Assembly: GCF_019285515.1 (NCBI RefSeq)
Contig: NZ_CP079095.1
Coordinates: forward strand, 3,504,501-3,568,500
Reading direction: 5' to 3'
DNA: 64,000 nt
Source of the DNA: Methylococcus sp. Mc7
GTDB lineage: Bacteria; Pseudomonadota; Gammaproteobacteria; Methylococcales; Methylococcaceae
Shown: positions 9,813 to 17,506 of the stretch, piece after piece
Layout: every line of letters begins with the position of its first letter
How positions within the stretch are numbered: position 1 is the first letter of the stretch
Notes under the pieces: generated by a model
What the model was told of the DNA's origin: nothing
The model's input: the letters and a program-made list of their open reading frames with translations, nothing else
Databases searched by the model: none
Translations under genes and position numbers: made by a program

Positions 9813-10586
9813 TCAGAAAGGCCGCACGGTGAAGGCCGTGGGATCGGTGACCACCTCGCTGGGCTTGCGGTTGGCGATCTGCACGAACTGCTCGGCCCAG
9901 CGGTCCATGATGCCCTTGGCGGGGCCGTACCAGGTCAGGCGGGTCAGGTCCAGCGGGCCGACATCCGCCATGTCGCGGTCGGCGAAGGTCGCGACCACCT
10001 CGCCGGTCCGCAGGTCGCGCAACCGGCCCTCGAAGGCGGCCCGGCGCTGATTGACGGCGCCCGCCGCGCTGCCGGTGCCGATCGGTCCGGCCCAGCTGAG
10101 GGCGTGCAGCACCGGCATGGATGGGTCGATCTCGATCAACGCGAGTTCCAGGCGCAGAGCCGGCTCCTTGTGCTGGCCCGCGCGCTCGATGACCTTGAAA
10201 CGGTGTTTGGGATCCTCTTTGAACGCTTTCACGACCTGGTCGTGAAAATAGTGGCCCAGTTCCGCGATATCGGATTTGACGTCGCTGACCCATGCCGCCG
10301 AACTCAGGTTGTGCAGCCAGTCCATTTCCATCATGTACTGGGTGTTCACCGGTGCGACCACCAGCTCCCGGTAGCCGCTTTTGTCGAATCCGGGCTTGAT
10401 CCAGACTTTCTGGAACGGCAGATCCGCGCGTTTGGTCTGGCGTTCGGGATGGGCGATGAAGCCGGCATCGGGTGCCGGTTCGACCGCCGCCGCCTTGGCG
10501 GTGTCGGAGGTCGACTGGAGACTCGAACAACCAGCGGCGGCTGCAGCGAGACCCAGGACGAAGATGCCGCGTAATTCATGGCGCAT
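9813..10586 (-). CDS. DUF3313 family lipoprotein
   Basis: A 257-residue protein starting MRHELRGIFVLGLAAAAAGC, a textbook lipoprotein signal with the lipidated Cys at position 20. The rest has the features of DUF3313 outer-membrane or periplasmic lipoproteins: YRELVVAPVNTQYM near residue 75, an amphipathic region around residues 95-125, and the terminal LRTGEVVATFADRDMADVG and GIMDRWAEQFVQIAN. No enzymatic motif is visible. It is the first gene of a minus-strand series that continues with the patatin lipoprotein and then DUF3300/DUF2950, which suggests a shared role in the cell envelope. Confidence 0.72.
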   Translation of the reverse strand: MRHELRGIFVLGLAAAAAGCSSLQSTSDTAKAAAVEPAPDAGFIAHPERQTKRADLPFQKVWIKPGFDKSGYRELVVAPVNTQYMMEMDWLHNLSSAAWVSDVKSDIAELGHYFHDQVVKAFKEDPKHRFKVIERAGQHKEPALRLELALIEIDPSMPVLHALSWAGPIGTGSAAGAVNQRRAAFEGRLRDLRTGEVVATFADRDMADVGPLDLTRLTWYGPAKGIMDRWAEQFVQIANRKPSEVVTDPTAFTVRPF

Positions 10587-10650
10587 GCGATTGATATCCG
10601 AATTCGGCTAGGTGGACAGGAACGTGGCCGGTCGGTTCGACCGATCCCGG

Positions 10651-10900
10651 CGGGAGGATAGTTGATCGCGCGGAGGAAACCAAGATCGGCGTCAGCTCCG
10701 CGGCGGCGTCCTTGCTGGATCTAGAGAAGCGCATCCCGCAGGTGTTGCGGGCGACCGATCAGCCGCTCACGCTCACCGTTCTGGCCGAATAGGCAGACTC
10801 TCCGGAGCAGGTCGAAGCGGTGTGCATGATTGTGCGCCACCTCGAAGCCAACCAACGGGGGAATCGTTCTGCAGGGCGATCGGGCAAAACCGTCCACACT
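10651..10900 (+). pseudogene. Possible relic of a winged-helix-like coding region
   Basis: This is most of the gap between the DUF3313 gene and glgX. On the plus strand one frame reads LLDLEKRIPQVLRATDQPLT, hits a TAG at 10790-10792, then continues in the same frame as QVEAVCMIVRHLEANQRGN. The two halves look like one small helical domain broken by a stop. I cannot name the parent gene, and a chance open frame is possible. The rest of the gap (10901-11040) shows no feature. Confidence 0.25.
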
Positions 10901-11040
10901 CTTCGTCGCTTCCAAACAGCTCGGCGAGTAAGGGTGAACGCGATTGGTGGAGAAACTCACCCATCGCTCGCGATCCGTGATTTCGGGCTTCGAGTGTATA
11001 GCCCGAAGTTCGCGGCTGATTGGCGTCGATGAGAGGATGC

Positions 11041-13122
11041 TTAAGTGGCCTCTTGAAGCGCCAGCGCGAGCAGGACCACCGAGCGTGGCTTCACTACATA
11101 CGTGGCCTGCCCTACCAACGGCGCCTTTTCCCAAGAGTTGATATCGTCGGGTGAAGCAAGGGCGGTGTCGATACAGCGCCGCCAGGTTTGCCGGCTTTCT
11201 GCAGGCACGGGGGGTAATTCGAACGCCAAGGGTTCCCAATAGGCGTTGAGCATCCCGTGGAAGAGAAAACGGGCATGCACGCTGCGCAACGTGAAAGCGA
11301 GGGTGTGCGAGTCCTCGCTCCAGTCCGGGCGGTCGAGCGCCACGCCATGCCAGTGGATCTGCGCCCGGCGCAAGAGTTCATTGAGACTGAACCGGTCTTG
11401 TTCCGCGACCACATCGCGGCGATGCCGAAAGGCATTGAGCTGCCGGACGAACCGGTGGATGTCGGCATGTCGTTCCAATAGGCTCCAGTCGAACCAGCTG
11501 ATCTCGTTGTCCTGGCAATAGGCATTGTTATTGCCTCGCTGGGATCGGCGCACCTCGTCACCCATGAGCAGCATCGGAGTGCCGGCTGCCAGCAACTCCA
11601 GGGCATGAAAATTCTTCACCTGGCGGTTGCGCAGCGCTTCGATCGCCGCGTCGTCGCTCGGGCCCTCCGCGCCACAGTTCCAACTCAGGTTGTCGTTCGC
11701 GCCGTCGCGATTGTCCTCGCCGTTGGCCTCGTTGTGCTTTTCGTTATAGGAAACCAGGTCGTTGAGAGTGAAGCCGTCATGACAGGTGACGAAATTCACG
11801 CTTTGTTCGGCTTCTCGTTCCTCGTGGCCGTAGATGTCCGGACTGCCCAGCAAGCGCGAGGCCAGGGAGGATACCGTACCCTTGTCGCCCCTCAGGAACC
11901 GTCGCACGTCGTCGCGGAAACGGCCGTTCCATTCCTGCCAGGTATCGCCGACGAAACTTCCGACCTGATAGAGTCCCGCGGCATCCCAGGCTTCCGCGAT
12001 CAATTTGGTGCCCGCCAACAGGGGATCTGACTCGATGTCCCAGAGTACCGGCGGGTTTGGCAGCGGATGACCCGCCTCGTCGCGCGACAGGATCGCCGCG
12101 AGATCGAAACGGAAGCCATCGACGTGCATCTGCGTGACCCAGTAGCGCAGGCTGTCCTGGATCAGCCGGCGTACAATCGGCTGGTTGGCGTTCAGCGTGT
12201 TGCCACAGCCGGTGTAGTCGGCGTACCGCGATTTATCCTTTTCGAGAATGTAATAGAAGTCATTGGCCAGGCCGCGATGGCACAAGGTCGGCCCGTCCTG
12301 GCCGCCTTCCGTCGTATGATTGAAGACCACATCGAGGATGACTTCGATGCCGGCGCGATGAAGAGCCTTGACCATGTCGCGAAACTCATCGAGCACATCG
12401 AGGGGTCCCTTCCGCGAACCGTAGGCGTGATGCGGCGCAAAAAAGGAGACCGGCTGGTAGCCCCAGTAGTTCACGCGGCCTTGCGGAGCGTCCTGCGGGT
12501 CGAACTGAAACACCGGCAACAGCTCGACGGCGGTGATCCCCAGATCCTTCAGGTAGGGAATCTTTTCGATCAACCCGGAGTAGGTCCCTCGCTTTTCGGA
12601 GGCGATGCCCGAACTGGGATCGCGAGTGAAGCCGCGGACGTGCAGTTCGTAGATCACCGTCTCCGCGAAGGGCCGCCTCGGCGGCACGTCGCCTTGCCAG
12701 TCATAGCGGCCGGGGTCGGCCACGACGCTTTTCATCGCCACCGCCGCATTGCCGCCGGGCCGGCTCGCGGCGTTTCGGTTGTAGGCGTCGGGGACCGCTA
12801 CGGCGAGACCATAAGGATCGAGGAGAACCTTCTCGCCATCGAATCGCAAGCCCTGGTCCGGCGCAAAGCACCCATGGGCCCGGTACGCGTAGACCTGCCC
12901 CGGCTCGAGGTCCGGGACAAAGGCATGCCAGTAGTGATAGGTACGGTGCCGGCGAGGATCGAGCGCGATGATCCTTACCGGCTTCGCGGCATTCTCATCG
13001 TCGAACAGTAATAGCTCGACGAGGGTGGCGCTCTTTGAAAACACGCTGAAATTGACGCCGCCGTCACGAACGGTGGCGCCAAGAGGCGCGCTCGACCCCT
13101 TTTGGACAACCCCGGTGTTCAT
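11041..13122 (-). CDS. glgX: Glycogen debranching enzyme GlgX
   Basis: A 693-residue GH13 isoamylase-type enzyme that hydrolyses alpha-1,6 branches of phosphorylase-limit glycogen in the cytosol. The N-terminal CBM48-like domain starts GAPLGATVRDGGVNFSVFS-like (residues about 10-30). The catalytic barrel shows DVVFNHTTEGG, VDGFRFDLAA (nucleophile Asp), a general-acid region IAEAWDAAG and FVTCHDGFTLNDLVSYNEKH. The length is normal for GlgX. It lies 37 bases downstream of glgP in the same direction, so phosphorolysis and debranching are probably co-expressed. The ATG at 13122 is followed directly by family-like sequence. Confidence 0.95.
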   Translation of the reverse strand: MNTGVVQKGSSAPLGATVRDGGVNFSVFSKSATLVELLLFDDENAAKPVRIIALDPRRHRTYHYWHAFVPDLEPGQVYAYRAHGCFAPDQGLRFDGEKVLLDPYGLAVAVPDAYNRNAASRPGGNAAVAMKSVVADPGRYDWQGDVPPRRPFAETVIYELHVRGFTRDPSSGIASEKRGTYSGLIEKIPYLKDLGITAVELLPVFQFDPQDAPQGRVNYWGYQPVSFFAPHHAYGSRKGPLDVLDEFRDMVKALHRAGIEVILDVVFNHTTEGGQDGPTLCHRGLANDFYYILEKDKSRYADYTGCGNTLNANQPIVRRLIQDSLRYWVTQMHVDGFRFDLAAILSRDEAGHPLPNPPVLWDIESDPLLAGTKLIAEAWDAAGLYQVGSFVGDTWQEWNGRFRDDVRRFLRGDKGTVSSLASRLLGSPDIYGHEEREAEQSVNFVTCHDGFTLNDLVSYNEKHNEANGEDNRDGANDNLSWNCGAEGPSDDAAIEALRNRQVKNFHALELLAAGTPMLLMGDEVRRSQRGNNNAYCQDNEISWFDWSLLERHADIHRFVRQLNAFRHRRDVVAEQDRFSLNELLRRAQIHWHGVALDRPDWSEDSHTLAFTLRSVHARFLFHGMLNAYWEPLAFELPPVPAESRQTWRRCIDTALASPDDINSWEKAPLVGQATYVVKPRSVVLLALALQEAT

Positions 13123-13159
13123 CTCCGCCTCACCTCAAGAGTAAAAACGGCCGCGGCGC

Positions 13160-15673
13160 TTACAACTTCACCGTCACCGGTTGCACGTTCCAGACCTCCT
13201 CGCAGTATTCGGCGATCGCGCGATCGGAGGAGAATTTGCCGCTACGTGCGGTGTTGAGGATCGAGCCGCGCGTCCAGCGTTCCGCGTCCCGCCATGCCTC
13301 GCTGACCTGCTCCTGGCAGGCGACATAGGCGGCGTAGTCGGCCAATACCAGAAAAGGATCGGACTCGATCAGGTTCTCGACCAGCGGGCGAAGCACTTCG
13401 CTGTCGCCTCGCGTGAAGTGACCGCCGCCGATGAGTTCCAGGACCGCGCGCAGTTCGGCGTTGCCGGCGACATGGTCGCCCGGCCGATAGCCTTCGCGTT
13501 TGACCTGCTCCACTTCCGTCGCCGTTAGGCCGAACAGGAAGAAGTTGTCCGCGCCGGCCTCTTCGCGCATCTCGACGTTGGCCCCGTCCAGCGTGCCGAT
13601 GGTGAGCGCGCCGTTGAGCATGAACTTCATGTTGCCGGTACCGGAAGCTTCCTTGCCGGCGGTGGAGATTTGCTCGGACAGATCGGCAGCCGGGTAGATG
13701 AGGTGCGCGTTCTGCACGTTGAAATTGGGCACGAAGGCGACTCTCATGCGCGTGTTCACCTCCGGGTCGGCATTGATCGTCTCGGCGACGGCATTGATCA
13801 ACTTGATGATGCGTTTGGCCAGAAAATAACCCGGCGCGGCCTTGCCGCCGAAGATGAAGGCGCGCGGCGGCACGTCCAGACTCGGATTCGCCTTGAGCCG
13901 GCGGTAGAGGGTGACGATGTGCAGCACATTCAGATGCTGGCGTTTGTACTCGTGGATGCGCTTGACCTGGACGTCGAACAACCAGTCGGGATCCAGCTCG
14001 ATGCCGGTGTTTGCGCGGACATAGGCGGCGAGACGCTGCTTGTTGGCGTGCTTCACGGCGCGCCAGTCGCGCAGGAATGCCGCATCGTCGACATGGGCCT
14101 CGAGCTTGCGCAGTTCGGCCGGCTCCACCGGCCACCGGTCGCCGATGGTACGGTCGAGCAACGCCCGCAAGCCCGGATTGGCGAGCGCCAGGAAACGCCG
14201 CGGCGTGACCCCATTGGTCTTGTTGCTGAAGCGCTCCGGCCAAAGCTCATAAAAATCCTTGAGCACGCTGGCCTTGAGCAGGTCGGAATGCAGCGCGGCC
14301 ACACCGTTCACGGCGTGACTGCCGACGGTGGCGAGGTGGGCCATGCGCACGCGCTTGTCGCCTTCCTCGCCAATCAGGGACATACGCGCCACACGCGCCT
14401 CATCGCCGGGGAATTTGGCGCGCACTTCATCCAGGAAACGTTGATTGATCTCGTAGATGATCTCCAGATGCCGCGGTAACAGTTCGGCGAACATGGGCAA
14501 AGGCCAGGTTTCCAGCGCCTCGGGCAGCAGCGTGTGGTTGGTGTAGCCGAAGGTTTCCACGGTGATGGCCCAGGCCGCGTCCCAATCCAGACCCCTCTCG
14601 TCCACCAGGAGACGCACGAGTTCGGCGACGCCGATGGAAGGATGCGTGTCGTTGAGCTGCACGGCGAAGCGCTGCGCGAACCGCTCCACCGGCTCACCGG
14701 CCAACTCGAGCAGGTGCAGCATGTCCTGCAGGGAGCAGGAGACGAAGAAATACTGCTGGGCCAGGCGCAGCCGCTTGCCGACTTCGGGTTCATCGTTGGG
14801 ATAGAGCACCTTGGTGACTGTCTCCGACACCAGCTTGTCTGTCACCGCCTGATAGTAATCGCCGGTATTGAAGGCCTGGAAATCGAACGATTCGACGGCT
14901 TCGGCGCTCCAAAGCCGCAAGGTGTTGCAGGTGTTGACGCGGTAGCCCTGGATCGGGGTGTCGTAGGCCGTGCCCTTCACCACCCGCTGAGGGACCCAGC
15001 GCACGCGATCACGACCCGCTTCATCCTGGTAACGTTCGGTGTGGCCGCCCCAGTTGACGTAATAGGCGACCTCGGGCTTGGCGATCTCCCAGGGATTGCC
15101 ATAGCGCAGCCACTTGTCGGTGATCTCCATCTGCCAACCGTCATGGATCTCCTGGTCGAAGATCCCGAACTCGTAGCGGATGCCATAGCCGATCGCCGGT
15201 CGCTGCAGGGTGGCCAGCGAATCGAGGTAACAGGCGGCGAGCCTTCCCAGGCCGCCGTTGCCCAACCCCGGCTCCTCCTCGCAGGCGAGGATGACATCGA
15301 GGTCCTGGCCGAGTTCCGCCAATGCGCTGCGCGCCGCCGGCTCGATGTCAAGATTCACCAGGTTGTTGCCCAGATGCGGACCCATGAGAAACTCCGCCGA
15401 GAGATAACAGGCGACTTTTCGGCTCAGGTCGAAATAGGTCTGTGTGGTGTTGATCCAGCGGTGCTGCATGCGGTCGCGCACCGCCAGGGAGAGCGCCCGG
15501 TAGTAATCGTGCGGGCTCGCCACCGCCGCCAGGCGCCCGATCGAATAGCGCAGATGATCCGTAATCGCCTGCCGCAGGTCCGCAGCCTGCATACCAGTGC
15601 GCACGTCTGTTTCAGGCGGGGTGCTGGTTGCTGCGGACGTATTCATGCGTGTTGTTTGCGTTCTTGTATTCAT
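13160..15673 (-). CDS. glgP: Glycogen/alpha-glucan phosphorylase
   Basis: An 837-residue GT35 phosphorylase that releases glucose 1-phosphate from alpha-1,4-glucan ends. Recognisable landmarks are LGNGGLGRLAACYLDSLATL, GYGIRYEFGIFDQ, QLNDTHPSIGVAELVR, FGYTNHTLLPEALETWP and VKRIHEYKRQHLN. The pyridoxal-phosphate lysine is in SGTGNMKFMLNGALTIGTLD, so the active site looks complete. The first ~25 residues are Thr-rich and not conserved, so a later start (for instance the Met at residue 28) is possible. It leads a two-gene unit with glgX. Confidence 0.96.
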   Translation of the reverse strand: MNTRTQTTRMNTSAATSTPPETDVRTGMQAADLRQAITDHLRYSIGRLAAVASPHDYYRALSLAVRDRMQHRWINTTQTYFDLSRKVACYLSAEFLMGPHLGNNLVNLDIEPAARSALAELGQDLDVILACEEEPGLGNGGLGRLAACYLDSLATLQRPAIGYGIRYEFGIFDQEIHDGWQMEITDKWLRYGNPWEIAKPEVAYYVNWGGHTERYQDEAGRDRVRWVPQRVVKGTAYDTPIQGYRVNTCNTLRLWSAEAVESFDFQAFNTGDYYQAVTDKLVSETVTKVLYPNDEPEVGKRLRLAQQYFFVSCSLQDMLHLLELAGEPVERFAQRFAVQLNDTHPSIGVAELVRLLVDERGLDWDAAWAITVETFGYTNHTLLPEALETWPLPMFAELLPRHLEIIYEINQRFLDEVRAKFPGDEARVARMSLIGEEGDKRVRMAHLATVGSHAVNGVAALHSDLLKASVLKDFYELWPERFSNKTNGVTPRRFLALANPGLRALLDRTIGDRWPVEPAELRKLEAHVDDAAFLRDWRAVKHANKQRLAAYVRANTGIELDPDWLFDVQVKRIHEYKRQHLNVLHIVTLYRRLKANPSLDVPPRAFIFGGKAAPGYFLAKRIIKLINAVAETINADPEVNTRMRVAFVPNFNVQNAHLIYPAADLSEQISTAGKEASGTGNMKFMLNGALTIGTLDGANVEMREEAGADNFFLFGLTATEVEQVKREGYRPGDHVAGNAELRAVLELIGGGHFTRGDSEVLRPLVENLIESDPFLVLADYAAYVACQEQVSEAWRDAERWTRGSILNTARSGKFSSDRAIAEYCEEVWNVQPVTVKL

Positions 15674-16139
15674 GACTTTTCAATCCTCGTCTGTGAAACT
15701 CTTTGCTTATGCGGCCGGCGCTATGAATCGCTCTTGGGGTTTCCTTTCGCCTTTCCTGCTGTGCATTCAGTTGCGCAGACGCACGAGCCGATTCGAGAAC
15801 GCACGGGCCTGCGCGTAAGGCGCAAAAAATCAGTGTCGGCCCCCACTACGATCGTCGCCCCCCGATGCGAAACGCCGTAGAGCAGCCACTGAAAGATGGA
15901 ATCCAGAAAGATGCCCGTGAGCGGAAGATTCACGACCGGCCGCGGTGACAGGCATCGCGCGGAGAAGCGGGCGACGAAAGCGCGAGCACCCCGAGGGTAG
16001 GGTAGGACAGAATGGCGGTGAGATGCCTTGCCTCAGGGTCGATTTCCTTTTTACCCTTTTACCCTGGAATTGTTACGAAATCCTTACCTGGCACCACGGA
16101 CGGTGCCTCCCCAAGGCCGCGCCTTCAGGATTCTTGTCC
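15674..16139. other. Intergenic region upstream of glgP
   Basis: No gene is supported here. It must contain the glgP promoter on the minus strand. Short open frames are not backed by ribosome sites or family similarity, and I see no convincing terminator or repeat. Confidence 0.5.
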
Positions 16140-16284
16140 TTATTGTTGACGGCGCTTCTCGATGGCCCCTGCTGCCGCACCGACGGCAGCCCCGGACAAA
16201 GCCCCCCTCCTGGCCGGTTCCGTGCTTTTTGGTGACTCCATGCACGCCGGCTACCGTGGCGCCGAACGAAATTTTCTTGAACAT
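16140..16284 (-). pseudogene. Small glycine-zipper protein gene with a one-base frameshift
   Basis: A strong ribosome site (AAGGAG, 8 bases upstream) precedes the ATG at 16284-16282. The frame reads MFKKISFGATVAGVHGVTKK, then HGTGQEGG. Directly after comes a run of six G on the coding strand. Removing one G gives ALSGAAVGAAAGAIEKRRQQ and a stop at 16140-16142, which is a typical Gly/Ala zipper. The distance from start to that stop is 145 bases, one more than a whole number of codons. In the unshifted frame the protein runs into Arg-rich, non-natural sequence. Either the G run is a sequencing or mutational slip, or the site supports ribosomal slippage. Confidence 0.55.
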
Positions 16285-16423
16285 GAGCGAGTCTCCTTGG
16301 ACAAGATCGACAACAATACGTCATCTGAACAGCGGAAAATGGTACGTTTCGGCACGGCAGGAAAGCCATGCAATGCCGGCACAAGCCCCTGACGCGAAGC
16401 TTCCTATCGAACAGGAGTGAGAC

Positions 16424-17416
16424 GTGATCTCACGCATTTCCTCGTTGCGCGATTCCTCCTTGACGGCAACCGTATTGACTCGGGTTCCCCTCCTTTACAC
16501 CAATGGGCCCGATGCTTCACTGGATCGTCCCGATCACGTCCGGGCGGGATCGAGCCTGACTTGGTTCGAAAACCGGCTCGCCGTCGTTCAGGATGACGCC
16601 AATTTCATCGCTCTGATCGATCCCGAGCACGGGCGCGTCGATGCTTTGCCGTTGCCGGCGGGGGAAGGTGGCCTTCGACAGTTCGACGATGTGCGAGGCA
16701 ACAAAGGCTTGAAGCTCGATCTGGAAGCTTGCCTGACGGTTCCTGGCCCAGATGGCGACCTGTTGCTGGTTTTCGGCTCGGGATCGAAAACCGGGCGTGA
16801 GTCGATAGTGACGGTGTCCGCCTCTGGCACCATCGAGATCACCCCCGCGACCGGGCTGTACCGCCGCTTTCGTGCGACCAAGGCATTTAGCGGCAGCGAA
16901 CTGAATCTCGAGGGCGTCGTGTTCACCGACGGCTGGGTGCGTTTCTTCAACCGCGGAAATGGAGAAGCGCGTGACGGTTTCTTACCCCTGGATGCCGCCT
17001 GCGATATTGCATGGTCGGAACTCGAAGCCTATTTACGAGCACCCGAGTTTCACCGTGTCCCCGAATTACATCGAGTCGTGCAGTACGAACTGGGAACCCT
17101 CGACGGTGTAAGGCTGACATTTACTGACGCCACAGCTACGCATTGCGGCATGTTCTATGTCGCATCGGCGGAAAATTCGCCCGACGCCGTCACTGACGGC
17201 AGCGTGGCCGGGTCGGCTGTCGGCGTTCTCGAGGAAGGCGGGCGATGCCGCTGGACCGAGTTGCGCAATGCCGATGGCGGCATGTGCAGCGCCAAAGTCG
17301 AGGGGATTTGCGCCGCTCGAAGCACCAATGGGCGAATCTATCTGGTCACTGATGCGGACGATCCCGCTCTTCCGTCCGAACTGCTCGAAGTGACCTTGTC
17401 GGGTCCTTGGCGTTAA
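16424..17416 (+). CDS. Hypothetical beta-propeller-like protein (DUF6929-like)
   Basis: A 330-residue soluble protein read from a GTG with AGGAG about 7 bases upstream. The sequence is a string of short beta-rich blocks (SSLTWFENRLAVVQDDANFI, DGDLLLVFGSGSKTGRESIV, LNLEGVVFTDGWVRFFNRGN, KVEGICAA-RSTNGRIYLVTD), which suggests a propeller with about five or six blades. I see no signal peptide, no catalytic motif and no metal site I would trust. It resembles DUF6929-type proteins of unknown function. It is transcribed divergently from the frameshifted small gene and followed 90 bases later by cti. Confidence 0.6.
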   Translation: MISRISSLRDSSLTATVLTRVPLLYTNGPDASLDRPDHVRAGSSLTWFENRLAVVQDDANFIALIDPEHGRVDALPLPAGEGGLRQFDDVRGNKGLKLDLEACLTVPGPDGDLLLVFGSGSKTGRESIVTVSASGTIEITPATGLYRRFRATKAFSGSELNLEGVVFTDGWVRFFNRGNGEARDGFLPLDAACDIAWSELEAYLRAPEFHRVPELHRVVQYELGTLDGVRLTFTDATATHCGMFYVASAENSPDAVTDGSVAGSAVGVLEEGGRCRWTELRNADGGMCSAKVEGICAARSTNGRIYLVTDADDPALPSELLEVTLSGPWR

Positions 17417-17506
17417 CGCCGACCGAGCCCGGCCGTGTTAGCACGGATGTACCATTGACGCCCCCGCTATAGGGGCAAGCCGTGCCTTGCTTCCGGAGAT
17501 TTCTGA

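Noticed and set aside
15945-16420. Short plus-strand ORFs between glgP and the propeller-like gene
   Set aside because: They have no ribosome sites and run opposite the better supported small glycine-zipper gene.
17440-17490. Possible terminator hairpin (GCCCC/GGGGC) before cti
   Set aside because: No T run follows and the stem is only 5 bp; it also lies close to the cti ribosome site.
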